From: JBAYDV01 sp041672845
GTDB taxonomy: Bacteria; Bacteroidota; Bacteroidia; Bacteroidales; UBA932
NCBI GenBank assembly: GCA_041672845.1
Contig: JBAYYV010000002.1
Coordinates: 388,751-452,750, forward strand
Reading direction: 5' to 3'
DNA length: 64,000 nt
Shown: in pieces, positions 17,596-26,840 of the stretch
Layout of the letters: each line of letters opens with the position of its first letter
Numbering within the stretch: position 1 is the stretch's first letter
Position numbers and translations under genes: made by a program
The notes under the pieces: generated by a model
Seen by the model: the letters and a program-made list of their open reading frames with translations, nothing else
The model's database searches: none
What the model was told of the DNA's origin: nothing

Positions 17596-19191
17596 ATGAA
17601 AAAGTACGATTACTTAATAATCGGAAGTGGTCTTGCTGGTGTATTTGCAGCACATAAGGCCGCCCCACATGGAAGCGTATTAGTTATCACTAAAAAGGCT
17701 ATAAGAGATTCCAATTCCTACAATGCTCAAGGTGGTATTGCTGCAGTTATTACTATTGAAGATAATCCTTCAATGCATTTTGATGATACTATCGAAGCAG
17801 GACGAGGACTTTGCGAATATAAGGCAGTAAACCTTTTAGTAAACGAAGGGCCTAAAAGAGTTCGAGAAGTCATAGATGAAGGTATGAAATTCGATATGGA
17901 AAATGGTAAATTAGCCTTAGGCCTTGAAGGTGGTCACCATAAACATAGAATTCTACATGCAGGAGGTGACTCTACTGGTAAATGGCTTACAGAGTTTGTT
18001 ATTGATAGAGTATTGGAAGATTCAAGAATTACGATTCAAGAAAACACATCTGCTATTAATTTCCTAATAAAGAACAATATTTGTTATGGTGTTAGATGCT
18101 GGAATCATGAAATCCATAAAGAAGAATTGATATATGCAAATCATGTTATATTAACTTCTGGAGGTACTTCAGCTCTCTATTCTCGTACTACAAATCCTGA
18201 AACTACTATCGGAGATGGTATAGCTATGGCATATTCTGCAGGTTGTAAAATTATGGATATGGAATTTATTCAGTTCCATCCTACATCTTTATATATAAAA
18301 GATTCTTCAAGAGCTTTTCTTATAAGTGAAGCAGTAAGAGGTGAAGGTGCATATTTATTAAATAAAGCTGGTGAAAGATTTATGTTGCCTATTCATCCGT
18401 TAGCAGAATTAGCTCCTCGTGATGTCGTAGCACGTTCTATTTTTAAACAAATGGAAGCAGATCAGCAGCCTTATGTCACTCTTTCTCTTAGCCATATAAA
18501 TCCAGAACAGATTAAAAAAAGATTTCCTACACTTCTTAAAGTTTGTTCTGATAACGGTTATAATATGTTAGATAAAATACCAGTAGCTCCTGCCGCCCAT
18601 TACACAGTGGGAGGTATAGAAACGGATATTAATGGTCTTACTAGTGTAAAAAGACTTTATGTTTGCGGGGAAGCTGCAGCTACAGGAGTTATGGGAGCTA
18701 ATAGATTGGCATCAAATTCGCTATTAGAATGTTTAGTATATGGAAATAGATCTATTGAAGCTTCTTTGAAAGTAGAAGATTTGAAAGATATCCCTAATTT
18801 TAAAAAAACCATGTATCAAGATGAAAATAACAAACAAAAATATTTTCATCTTAAAAAGGACATAGCAGAAATTCTAAGAAAATATTCTGGTATCATCAGG
18901 GTCGAAGAAGGATTAGGCATAGCTCTGAATGCTGTCAGAAAGGAAAAAGATATACTTGTTAGTGAGATTAAGGCTGATGCCAATAAATGCGAATACTATC
19001 GCGAAGCAGAATTAAAACTCTTAACATTGGCAGAATTATTAATTCGAGGCGCTCGTTTCCGTAAAGAAAGTAGAGGTGGACATTATAGAGAAGATTACCC
19101 AGCTACTAAAGATGAATACTTATTACATAGTGTTCAACAAAAAGATAAAAATTTATTTACATCCGTAGTTAATCAAAATGAAGAAGCATGA
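17596..19191 (+). CDS. nadB: L-aspartate oxidase
   Basis: Flavoenzyme oxidising L-aspartate to iminoaspartate, the first step of de novo NAD synthesis. The 531 residues open with the FAD dinucleotide-binding motif IIGSGLAGVFAA (8-19), and carry SYNAQGGIAA (~40), a GGHHKHRILHAGG segment (~117), and the HYTVGGIETDINGLTS and GANRLASNSLLECLVYG motifs of the fumarate reductase/succinate dehydrogenase flavoprotein family. The stop codon is TGA and overlaps the nadC start (ATGA at 19188-19191), so translation is coupled. Confidence 0.97.
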   Translation: MKKYDYLIIGSGLAGVFAAHKAAPHGSVLVITKKAIRDSNSYNAQGGIAAVITIEDNPSMHFDDTIEAGRGLCEYKAVNLLVNEGPKRVREVIDEGMKFDMENGKLALGLEGGHHKHRILHAGGDSTGKWLTEFVIDRVLEDSRITIQENTSAINFLIKNNICYGVRCWNHEIHKEELIYANHVILTSGGTSALYSRTTNPETTIGDGIAMAYSAGCKIMDMEFIQFHPTSLYIKDSSRAFLISEAVRGEGAYLLNKAGERFMLPIHPLAELAPRDVVARSIFKQMEADQQPYVTLSLSHINPEQIKKRFPTLLKVCSDNGYNMLDKIPVAPAAHYTVGGIETDINGLTSVKRLYVCGEAAATGVMGANRLASNSLLECLVYGNRSIEASLKVEDLKDIPNFKKTMYQDENNKQKYFHLKKDIAEILRKYSGIIRVEEGLGIALNAVRKEKDILVSEIKADANKCEYYREAELKLLTLAELLIRGARFRKESRGGHYREDYPATKDEYLLHSVQQKDKNLFTSVVNQNEEA

Positions 19192-20030
19192 TAAAATTTG
19201 AAAGCAAATTATTAGATGAACTCATAGAATTAGCTGTAGAAGAAGATATTTATACAGGAGATATAACTACAGAGTCTATTATCCCTGAATCTTCTAAGGC
19301 TGTAGCGACATTAACTGCTAAAGCGTCTGGTATAATTTCTGGAATTAAAATAGTAGAAATAGTATTTAAACATTTTCAGAAAGAAATGGAATTCCAAGAA
19401 TTCTTTCATGATGGTAATAGGGTAGTAAACAAAGATGTTATAATGATGGTAAAAGGTTCTTATCCAGCATTATTAAAAGCAGAACGACTTGCCTTAAATA
19501 TATTTCAACGTATGTCTGGGATAGCTACTGAAACAGCTAAGTATGTAGTTGAAACATCTGGTAAAACTAAAATATTAGATACTCGTAAAACCGTTCCAGG
19601 TTTGAGAATCTTAGATAAGATGGCAGTTAAAGATGGTGGAGGAACTAATCATCGTATGGGTTTATATGATATGGTTATGATAAAAGATAATCATATAAAA
19701 ATGGCAGGTTCTATAACTAAAGCTGTAAATCAAGTAAGAGTTCATGTTAAAAATACTATAAAAATAGAAGTAGAAACTACTAATTTAGATGAAGTTAGAG
19801 AAGCCATTGCTGCTAAAGTAGATATTATAATGTTAGATAATATGTCTAATGATATGATGACTAATGCTGTAGATCTTATTGGTGATAAAGCCCTAACTGA
19901 AGCATCAGGAAACATGTCTGTAGATAGAATCCAAGATGTGTGTAGATGTGGCGTTGACTTCATCAGTGTCGGAGCCCTAACTCATAGCGTGACTGCTATG
20001 GATATTTCTATGAATATCGTAGCAGAATAA
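19188..20030 (+). CDS. nadC: Quinolinate phosphoribosyltransferase (decarboxylating)
   Basis: Converts quinolinate and PRPP to nicotinate mononucleotide. The 280-residue product has the family length and motifs: EDIYTGDITTE (~17), AERLALNIFQRMSGIAT (~101), DTRKTVPGLR (~130), GGGTNHRMGLYDMVMIKDNH (~149) and the DIIMLDNMS barrel strand (~213). Four-base overlap with nadB, and nadA follows 9 bp after its stop, giving a complete nadBCA set for making NAD precursor from aspartate. Confidence 0.97.
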   Translation: MIKFESKLLDELIELAVEEDIYTGDITTESIIPESSKAVATLTAKASGIISGIKIVEIVFKHFQKEMEFQEFFHDGNRVVNKDVIMMVKGSYPALLKAERLALNIFQRMSGIATETAKYVVETSGKTKILDTRKTVPGLRILDKMAVKDGGGTNHRMGLYDMVMIKDNHIKMAGSITKAVNQVRVHVKNTIKIEVETTNLDEVREAIAAKVDIIMLDNMSNDMMTNAVDLIGDKALTEASGNMSVDRIQDVCRCGVDFISVGALTHSVTAMDISMNIVAE

Positions 20031-20039
20031 TAATAGATT

Positions 20040-20963
20040 ATGACTAAAAAAGAATTGATTACCGAAATTAAACGTTTAAAAACTGAAAAGAATGCTGTAA
20101 TTTTAGCACATTATTATTCAGATTCAGACGTACAAGATATAGCTGACTTCTTAGGTGATTCTTTAGAATTATCTAAAAAGGCGGCTAGTACTAAGGCTGA
20201 TATTATTGTATTCTGTGGTGTCCAATTTATGGCAGAAACAGCAGCTGTCCTTTCTCCTAATAAAAAGGTTCTTATACCAGCTTTAAATGCAGGTTGTTCT
20301 TTAGCAGAAGGTGCTAATGCTCAGCAATTAATAGATTGGCGTAAAGCTAATCCAGGTGGAAAGATTATTTCTTATGTAAACACTACCGCAGAAGTAAAAG
20401 GAGAAACAGATATTTGCTGTACTTCTGCTAATGCAGAAGCCGTCGTTAAATCATTTGGCCCTGATGCTAACACAGTATTCGTTCCAGATATTAATCTAGG
20501 TAGTTATATCAAGAAAAATCTAGGGAATAAAATGCAGCTATGGGATGGAAACTGCGACGTCCATCAGAAAATTACTACAGAAGTTATTCTTAATAAATTA
20601 AAAGAATATCCAGATGCTGAAGTTTTGATTCATCCAGAAGCAGCTTGTTCACATGATTCTAAAATTCTTGATAATCCACAATGTTTTTTCTATTCTACAT
20701 CAGGTATTGTTCGCCATGTAGCTGCTTCAGATAAAAAAACATTCATCATAGGTACAGAAGAAGGCACGTTACATAAATTACAAAAAGATAATCCAAACAA
20801 ACAATTTGTCATGGCTTGCGAAGGTTTAATTTGCAAAGGTATGAAGTTATCTACTCTAAAGGCTCTATATATGGCCCTTAAAGAAGAACGTTATGAAGTT
20901 AAAATTTCTAAAGAATTAACTGCACGTGCTGTTCAGCCGGTCCAGAAAATGATGAGAATGTAG
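20040..20963 (+). CDS. nadA: Quinolinate synthase
   Basis: 4Fe-4S enzyme condensing iminoaspartate with dihydroxyacetone phosphate to quinolinate. The 307-residue form shows the three family cysteines in the contexts ALNAGCSLAEGA, DICCTSANAEAVV and VMACEGLICKG, plus the start-proximal LAHYYSDSDVQDIADFLGDS and the HPEAACSHDSK segment. It is the last gene of selU-selD-nadB-nadC-nadA; a strong hairpin terminator follows. Confidence 0.97.
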   Translation: MTKKELITEIKRLKTEKNAVILAHYYSDSDVQDIADFLGDSLELSKKAASTKADIIVFCGVQFMAETAAVLSPNKKVLIPALNAGCSLAEGANAQQLIDWRKANPGGKIISYVNTTAEVKGETDICCTSANAEAVVKSFGPDANTVFVPDINLGSYIKKNLGNKMQLWDGNCDVHQKITTEVILNKLKEYPDAEVLIHPEAACSHDSKILDNPQCFFYSTSGIVRHVAASDKKTFIIGTEEGTLHKLQKDNPNKQFVMACEGLICKGMKLSTLKALYMALKEERYEVKISKELTARAVQPVQKMMRM

Positions 20964-21005
20964 TCAGATGATAAGTATATAAATATAGCTTAATAGCAAT
21001 ACATA

Positions 21006-21046
21006 AAAAACCCATGTATTTACCTTTGGTAATTACATGGGTTTTT
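21006..21046. terminator. Bidirectional hairpin terminator between nadA and the DPP-IV-like gene
   Basis: AAAAACCCATGTA (21006-21018) pairs with TACATGGGTTTTT (21034-21046); an inner TACC/GGTA stem closes a TTT loop. A-run on the left and T-run on the right allow termination of nadA rightward and of the convergent peptidase gene leftward. Confidence 0.85.
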
Positions 21047-21061
21047 ATATATATCTACGAC

Positions 21062-23581
21062 TTAATCATTATTCATCTGTGGAATATTTACAGTGTCTTC
21101 ACAGTTACCTATTAGATATTCAGAGAAGAAATCTGCCATTTTCCAAAAGAAATATTTATCCATCTTACCATAACCATGACGTTGTTCTGGTAATACTAGT
21201 AATTCGAAACGTTTATTGTTTTTAATAAAAGCGTTTACCATTCTCATAGTATTAGCTGGATGTACATTGTTATCAGCTTCCCCAGTAACTAGTAGTAAGT
21301 GTCCTTTAAGATTTTTAGCTAGTTCTTGATTATAATGAATGCTGAACTTAAATGTGGTATCACCTTTATCAGAAACTACTTCTTTTATACCATTATGAGT
21401 TTCACTCCACCAGCGATTATATATTCTGTTATCGTGATTACCTGAACATGAAACTGCTACTTTGTAGAAATCAGGATAAGTTAAAATAGCTGCTGTGGAC
21501 ATGAACCCACCACCTGAATGACCATGTATACCTACTTTAGTAGGACTAATCCAGTCATAACGAGCTTGTAATTGCTGAATAGCTGTTTTATGATCTTCAA
21601 GAGGATAATCTCTCATGTTGCCATAGCCGTAATTATGATACCATTTAGAACGATTTGGATGACCACCTCTGTTCCCAATAGTTATTACTACAAATCCTAA
21701 TTGAGCTAGTCTATCAAGTCTATTTACATTTCTGCCCCATTTGTAATAAGTGGCTTCTACTTGTGGACCTGGATACACATATTCTATAATAGGATAAACT
21801 TTAGTAGAATCGAAATTGAATGGTTTGTACATTACACCCCATAAATCTGTAATTCCGTCCGCAGCTTTAACTTTGAAGATTTTAGGATCTTTCCAACCAG
21901 CAGCATATAATTGAGAAAAATCTGCTGTTTCTAATTTTATAATTTCACGGCCACGATTATCTTTTAAATAATTTTCAGGAGCCATATCTTGTTTAGAATG
22001 ATTAGATAAGAAGTATTTACAATCATCAGAAATGTTTACTTCTGCGAAGAAATCACCTTTATTTAATTCTACTAGATTAGAACCATCGTATTGTATTTTA
22101 TAGAAATGCTGATAATATGGATGATCTTCTCTGTGAAATCCCATACCTGTGAAGTAAACTGTCTGAGTAGCATCACATGTGTTAATGATCTTATGGACAT
22201 GGAATGCACCTTTAGTTACTTTATTTAATAATTTGCCATTAGAATCGTAGCGATAAAGCTGAGCCCAACCGTTTCTTTCAGACCACCAAAGCATTTGTTT
22301 GCTATTATTAATAGGTCTTAAAGAATGAATTTCTTGGTAAGTATTAAGTCTTTCTTCGAAAAGAACATGTAAAGTATCTTCATTAATGTTGAGGCGACAA
22401 ATGTCTATTTTATGAAGGTCTCTACTTTTACGAGCAAGATATAGATTTTCATTATCACCCATCCAAATCATCTTAAACCATTTGTTATAACTATCTTTAT
22501 GAGTACGGTTTTTAGAGAATAAATCTAAACTTTGATCTTTATAAGCATAGGTGTTTATATATTTATATTTAGATGTGGCCATATCGAAAATCATCATATA
22601 TGTTTTGTTACCAGGTTCTCCTGGCATTTCATATTTATATGTTTCTAATTCTGGTCTTTTAGCTCTAATAGAATGGATTACCCATAAATCTTTTACCATT
22701 CTCATATCGTATTTCAAGAAAGCAAAGTGTTTAGAATCTGGGGCCCAATAACACCATACTTTTGTTTTTTTAGTAGAATCTATATCGCCAGAACCTTTAT
22801 AATTATCACCACCATAAGAAAAATCTTTAACACCGTCTTTAGTAAGTCTAGTTTCTATGATAGTACTATCTTTTTCATCTTTCATGGCTTTACGCATGTT
22901 AGTCATATCCATCCAATAAAGATCATAACCTTTAGCATATAGTACGTAACTAGAGTCTGGAGAAATATTAGCCCAACGTGGAAATTCATTTCTCTTTTTT
23001 TCTGCTTTAACTTCCTTAGTAGCATCTGTTAATGTTCCAGTAGATAGATCATATTTGAAATGGAATAATTTCTTAACCATTTCAGGACGTTTTTTGGGCG
23101 CTGGAGATTTAGTATCGGTAGTGTCTTTTTTAGATAATTTATCTTTAGCTAGTTTTTCTTTTTCAGTTAATTCTTTAGGAATCTCTAAATTAGATTGAAT
23201 GTCGAAATAGAAATATTTATCATCTTTTAATCTGAATTTTTTGAAAGGAATATGTTGCCAATCAAATGGATCATGTGTAAAGATGGAAATTTGTTCAGCC
23301 ATCCAGTCCATGTCGAATATTTCTTTTTTAGATTTATTAGCTGGATCGACTATGAAATATTTAGTTCCATCTGAGTTTTCCCATTTATACCAAAATTTGT
23401 CAGAATCTTTAAACCAATTAGGAGAAACTGTTTGAGAATGAAGCATCCTTTCCATCTTTTTCTGAGAGAATTGCTCTGCTTTTGCATAGTTAGCATGTGT
23501 GATAGGAGTCCTTTCTTGAGCGTTTACTAATTCTCCTAAAAGAAACATTCCACACAAAATTATAAATAGTTTTTTTTTCAT
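21062..23581 (-). CDS. Dipeptidyl peptidase IV-like S9 serine peptidase, exported
   Basis: 839 residues with an N-terminal signal peptide (LFIILCGMFLLGELVNA), a beta-propeller-like middle region, and a C-terminal alpha/beta hydrolase peptidase domain. The catalytic triad is visible: Ser689 in GHSGGG, Asp770 in GEADNN and His802 in QRHGYG. Related enzymes remove N-terminal dipeptides, often Xaa-Pro, in the periplasm or at the cell surface, supplying peptides for uptake by transporters such as the POT gene at the end of the window. Single-gene unit, convergent with nadA. Confidence 0.92.
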   Translation of the reverse strand: MKKKLFIILCGMFLLGELVNAQERTPITHANYAKAEQFSQKKMERMLHSQTVSPNWFKDSDKFWYKWENSDGTKYFIVDPANKSKKEIFDMDWMAEQISIFTHDPFDWQHIPFKKFRLKDDKYFYFDIQSNLEIPKELTEKEKLAKDKLSKKDTTDTKSPAPKKRPEMVKKLFHFKYDLSTGTLTDATKEVKAEKKRNEFPRWANISPDSSYVLYAKGYDLYWMDMTNMRKAMKDEKDSTIIETRLTKDGVKDFSYGGDNYKGSGDIDSTKKTKVWCYWAPDSKHFAFLKYDMRMVKDLWVIHSIRAKRPELETYKYEMPGEPGNKTYMMIFDMATSKYKYINTYAYKDQSLDLFSKNRTHKDSYNKWFKMIWMGDNENLYLARKSRDLHKIDICRLNINEDTLHVLFEERLNTYQEIHSLRPINNSKQMLWWSERNGWAQLYRYDSNGKLLNKVTKGAFHVHKIINTCDATQTVYFTGMGFHREDHPYYQHFYKIQYDGSNLVELNKGDFFAEVNISDDCKYFLSNHSKQDMAPENYLKDNRGREIIKLETADFSQLYAAGWKDPKIFKVKAADGITDLWGVMYKPFNFDSTKVYPIIEYVYPGPQVEATYYKWGRNVNRLDRLAQLGFVVITIGNRGGHPNRSKWYHNYGYGNMRDYPLEDHKTAIQQLQARYDWISPTKVGIHGHSGGGFMSTAAILTYPDFYKVAVSCSGNHDNRIYNRWWSETHNGIKEVVSDKGDTTFKFSIHYNQELAKNLKGHLLLVTGEADNNVHPANTMRMVNAFIKNNKRFELLVLPEQRHGYGKMDKYFFWKMADFFSEYLIGNCEDTVNIPQMNND

Positions 23582-23615
23582 AAAGTATTGTTTTTGAAAT
23601 TATTTTAGTAATTAA

Positions 23616-24107
23616 TTAACGGGGCCATTCTCCGACTTCCATATCGGAAATATTGTGTTTTTCGATTTTAAAACGAAGTGCAGTTCTAACTTGATGAAAG
23701 CCAGAAATACCTGCGGCTCCTGGATTTATATCTAACATATTGAACTTACGATCATTCATTATCTTTAAAATATGTGAATGCCCGCAAACGAAAATATCAG
23801 GGTTATGAGCTATAATTAATTGGAAAGCGCGACGGTCATAACGACCAGGATAACCTCCTATATGCATCATGAGAATTTTCATTCCTTCGATAGTAAAATT
23901 CTGAATATAGGGAACGTATGAACGTATATCTTTTCCATCACAATTACCATATACTCCTTTCAAAGGTTTGAAAGCAGCTAATTCTTTATAGGTTTTTAAA
24001 TCCCCAAAATCACCAGCATGCCATATTTCATCGACAGGATCAAGAAATTTCTTTAGTGCTGTGTCGAGATATGTATGAGTATCGGATAGTAATCCTATAT
24101 ACGCCAT
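23616..24107 (-). CDS. YfcE/MJ0936-type metallophosphoesterase
   Basis: A 163-residue calcineurin-like phosphoesterase. Metal ligands are seen in SDTH (Asp9, His11), GDFGD (~33), YGNCD (~55), MHIGGYPG (~81) and GHSH (~111), the order expected for the small YfcE group, which hydrolyses phosphodiesters in vitro. The physiological substrate is unknown. It lies 34 bp upstream of the DPP-IV-like gene on the same strand, so they may be co-transcribed. Confidence 0.9.
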   Translation of the reverse strand: MAYIGLLSDTHTYLDTALKKFLDPVDEIWHAGDFGDLKTYKELAAFKPLKGVYGNCDGKDIRSYVPYIQNFTIEGMKILMMHIGGYPGRYDRRAFQLIIAHNPDIFVCGHSHILKIMNDRKFNMLDINPGAAGISGFHQVRTALRFKIEKHNISDMEVGEWPR

Positions 24108-24284
24108 TAATTCTTGTTTTTATTATTTTTATTTATTGACTTTATCAAAATTTATCATTACACCATTACCTTGACCGAGCAAATATATAGGAGGTTTCTT
24201 TCATAATAATGTATTTACTAATTTTTGGCTTATAAAGTTAAAGATATTAAATCTATAATCCTCCAAAGGTAAAAAATTATATTT

Positions 24285-24292
24285 TATATTTG
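24285..24292 (+). promoter_or_regulatory. -7 promoter box abutting rsmE (predicted leaderless)
   Basis: Reads TATATTTG, with only 4 nt before the ATG at 24297. Confidence 0.55.
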
Positions 24293-24296
24293 TAAT

Positions 24297-25049
24297 ATGG
24301 AAATTTTTTATTCAAATGATATTAAAAACGATCAAATAATTTTATCAGCACAAGAATCGGTTCATTGTGTAAAAGTTCTGCGAAAAAGAGCAGGGGATGA
24401 AGTTAAGGTAAGTGGAGGTGATGGAAATCTTTATCATGCTATTATAGAGGATGCAAATATTAAAGCTACTGTCCTTAAAATCAAAAGTATAGAAGCTAAT
24501 TTCGGCCTGCATGATTATTTTCTCCATATGGCGGTAGCCCTTCCTAAAAAGATGGATAGATTCGAATGGTTTCTTGAAAAAAGTACAGAAATAGGTATAG
24601 ATGAGATAACCCCATTGGTTTGTGCACATTCTGAAAGAAAACAAATGAATGCTGAACGTCAGAGTAAAATTATGCTATCAGCTGCTAAGCAGTCCCTTAA
24701 AGGATATATTCCTGAACTAAAACCTTTGACTATATTTAAGAATTATATAGAAGAAACAAAGAATTTTTATGGACTTAAGATGATAGCTTATTGTGATCAT
24801 GAATTAGTAAATTCTGAAGGTCTGAAAATTAAACGTATTTCTATAGTCGATGCTCTTAAGAAGGCTAAAAATGAATTCGATTCTAGGTCAATGGTTCTTA
24901 TAGGGCCAGAAGGTGATTTTTCTATGGAGGAAATTCAAATGGCTTCTGATGCAGGTTTTATCCCTATTTCGTTAGGAAAATCTAGGTTAAGAATAGAAAC
25001 AGCAGCACTAATGACTGTGGCAGCTGCCAATCTTTCTAAACAAGGATAA
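24297..25049 (+). CDS. rsmE: 16S rRNA (uracil1498-N3)-methyltransferase
   Basis: SPOUT-class methyltransferase modifying U1498 in 16S rRNA. The 250 residues include an N-terminal PUA-like region (HCVKVLRKRAGDEV, ~23), the LPKKMDRFEWFLEKSTEIGIDEITPLV segment (~82), and the knotted SAM-binding C-terminus with VLIGPEGDFSMEEI (~203) and SLGKSRLRIETAA (~230). Both ends match the family. Convergent with tsaC across a small hairpin. Confidence 0.96.
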   Translation: MEIFYSNDIKNDQIILSAQESVHCVKVLRKRAGDEVKVSGGDGNLYHAIIEDANIKATVLKIKSIEANFGLHDYFLHMAVALPKKMDRFEWFLEKSTEIGIDEITPLVCAHSERKQMNAERQSKIMLSAAKQSLKGYIPELKPLTIFKNYIEETKNFYGLKMIAYCDHELVNSEGLKIKRISIVDALKKAKNEFDSRSMVLIGPEGDFSMEEIQMASDAGFIPISLGKSRLRIETAALMTVAAANLSKQG

Positions 25050-25055
25050 ATTTTT

Positions 25056-25075
25056 AATAAACTTATCAGTTTATT
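25056..25075. terminator. Weak symmetrical hairpin between rsmE and tsaC
   Basis: AATAAACT (25056-25063) pairs perfectly with AGTTTATT (25068-25075) around a 4-nt loop, with T-runs on the left and A/T on the right. It is AT-rich and lacks a GC core, so it is only a plausible bidirectional terminator. It touches the tsaC stop codon. Confidence 0.4.
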
Positions 25076-25662
25076 TATTCTCGTATAATTTTAACTTCGC
25101 CGCTAATACTTAATTTTATGATGGAAGAGGCTTTCCGGCTAGATTCATTTTCATATTTAGAATCAGCTATCCAATCTACTGCAGATTTGATGTCTTGACT
25201 TATTTCTGCCAAAGTAGAAGGTGCTCCTATGCCTGAAAGATTAGCAGATGTAGATACTAAAGGTTTTCTAAAATGATATAATAATTGTTGACAGAAAGTA
25301 TGATTAGGAATTCTAATTCCTATGCTTCCGTCTTCTGCTATTACATTTTTTGCTAAATTAATAGCATTAGGATATATAATAGTAAGTGGTTTTTCTGTGA
25401 TTTCTATAAGTTGGTCAGCTATTTCAGGGACTTTCTCTACATATCTTTCGACCATAACCATATCTTTAGCCAATACTATCATGCTTTTAGCATCATTTCG
25501 GTTTTTTATATCATAGATTTTCTTAACAGCTTCAGGATTAGTGGCATCGCAGCCAATTCCCCAAATAGTATCTGTAGGGTATAGAATTATACCACCTTGA
25601 TTAAGAATGGCAGTAGCTTTTTTAACTTTTTCTTGAAGACTTTTGTCTATATTATATCTCAT
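25075..25662 (-). CDS. tsaC: Threonylcarbamoyl-AMP synthase (Sua5/YciO/YrdC family)
   Basis: Makes threonylcarbamoyl-AMP from threonine, bicarbonate and ATP for tRNA t6A37. I chose the ATG at 25660-25662 (MRYNIDK), giving 195 residues: the longer frame to 25746 overlaps the coding end of the upstream gene and adds a hydrophobic stretch foreign to the family. Motifs are GGIILYPTDTIWGIGCDA (~24), IKNRNDAKSMIVL (~55, KxR-x-K substrate site) and PLVSTSANLSGIGAP (~140). Starts 4 bp after the previous stop in the leftward mutL run. Confidence 0.93.
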   Translation of the reverse strand: MRYNIDKSLQEKVKKATAILNQGGIILYPTDTIWGIGCDATNPEAVKKIYDIKNRNDAKSMIVLAKDMVMVERYVEKVPEIADQLIEITEKPLTIIYPNAINLAKNVIAEDGSIGIRIPNHTFCQQLLYHFRKPLVSTSANLSGIGAPSTLAEISQDIKSAVDWIADSKYENESSRKASSIIKLSISGEVKIIRE

Positions 25663-25666
25663 TTTT

Positions 25667-26782
25667 TTATTTTGTATCAGTGACAGTATTGGCTTTAGCC
25701 AAGGAGTAAACAGTAGTAATAGGATAGTGATCGGAGAAGGTAGCACTTTTGATAGTCGAGTGTTTCCTTATGTCAAATACTTTGGATGATAGGACATAAT
25801 CTATTCGCAGCATTGGCCAAAGGGCCGAATAAGTAGCACTAAATCCTTTCCCAGCTTCTACGAAACTATCTTTTTTCTTACGACTCAATTTATAATATGT
25901 ATAGGAAAGTGGGGTATCATTAAAGTCTCCACAAACTATATTTTGGTATTTGCAATTAGATATATGTCGAATAACTTGATCTACTTGCTTAGCTCTTCTA
26001 CTATTAGTGAGCTTCATTTTATCATGAACAGCTATAATCTCTTGAGACAGTTCATCAGCTGGAACTCTTAATTTTTTAATCAATGATGTTAAAGAAATAT
26101 TGTAAGACTCTAGGTGACAATTATATATTCTCATGATATTAGTGTTTATCTTAATATCGGAATATACCACTAGATTAGTACTGTTAGTAAATTTTATATA
26201 ACCACCAGAGACCATAGGATATTTGCTTAAAATAACATTACCAAAATAGCTACCTGAACGAAATCTAAAAAAACGATACTTGATATAAGGATATCTTGTA
26301 AACTGTTTTCTAAAATTAGTATCCTTTGAGTAAAATTCTTGCATGCACACTATATCAGGATTTTCATTCTTGATAAGATTTCTCACATTGTCATAACAAA
26401 GATTTGTAGACATATTAGATTTAGCAGATTTAAATCTACCGACATTGTATGTCATTACTTTTAAAGATTCTGTTCTATTTGGATTTACTAAATCTCTATC
26501 TCCGAGATGAACATAGAACTCTGAAAATAGTAGAGTAGGTAATAATAATATAAAAGGAATCCATGAAGATTTAGATCGTCTAGCTAACCCAATGAAGAAT
26601 AAAATAATATTCAATAGAGCTATAGGGACGAAGTATAATCCGAAAAAACTAGGGAAACTGAAATGGGCTGGATTTATGAAAAAAGAAGAATATCCTAGTG
26701 CCAGCATAATTCCAGATATGATTAAAATCATCCTAAAAGATATACTCAGTAAAAAATGATGTTTTGTTTTTTTCGTAGTCAT
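25667..26782 (-). CDS. Endonuclease/exonuclease/phosphatase-family membrane protein
   Basis: 371 residues. The first ~85 hold two or three membrane segments, and the remainder is an EEP-fold catalytic domain with VMTYNVGRF (~109), NPDIVCMQEFYS (metal-binding Glu, ~140), NCHLES (~220), CGDFNDTPLS (catalytic Asp-Asn, ~283) and a final FSDHYPITTVYSL (~355, catalytic Asp-His). This class cleaves phosphodiester or phosphomonoester bonds; lipid, sugar-phosphate and nucleic acid substrates all occur. The domain most likely faces the periplasm, by inference. Part of the mutL-rhomboid-EEP-tsaC run. Confidence 0.88.
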   Translation of the reverse strand: MTTKKTKHHFLLSISFRMILIISGIMLALGYSSFFINPAHFSFPSFFGLYFVPIALLNIILFFIGLARRSKSSWIPFILLLPTLLFSEFYVHLGDRDLVNPNRTESLKVMTYNVGRFKSAKSNMSTNLCYDNVRNLIKNENPDIVCMQEFYSKDTNFRKQFTRYPYIKYRFFRFRSGSYFGNVILSKYPMVSGGYIKFTNSTNLVVYSDIKINTNIMRIYNCHLESYNISLTSLIKKLRVPADELSQEIIAVHDKMKLTNSRRAKQVDQVIRHISNCKYQNIVCGDFNDTPLSYTYYKLSRKKKDSFVEAGKGFSATYSALWPMLRIDYVLSSKVFDIRKHSTIKSATFSDHYPITTVYSLAKANTVTDTK

Positions 26783-26840
26783 GGTTTTTTAATAGTTCAA
26801 TAGATAATTTTTACTTATCTAAAGTTATAACCACTTATAA

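Noticed and set aside
24108..24296. Intergenic gap before rsmE
   Set aside because: No open frame, RNA motif or repeat beyond the -7 box; nothing to report.
25663..25746. Upstream extension of tsaC
   Set aside because: It overlaps the EEP-family gene by 80 bp and adds a hydrophobic N-terminus that the TsaC family lacks.
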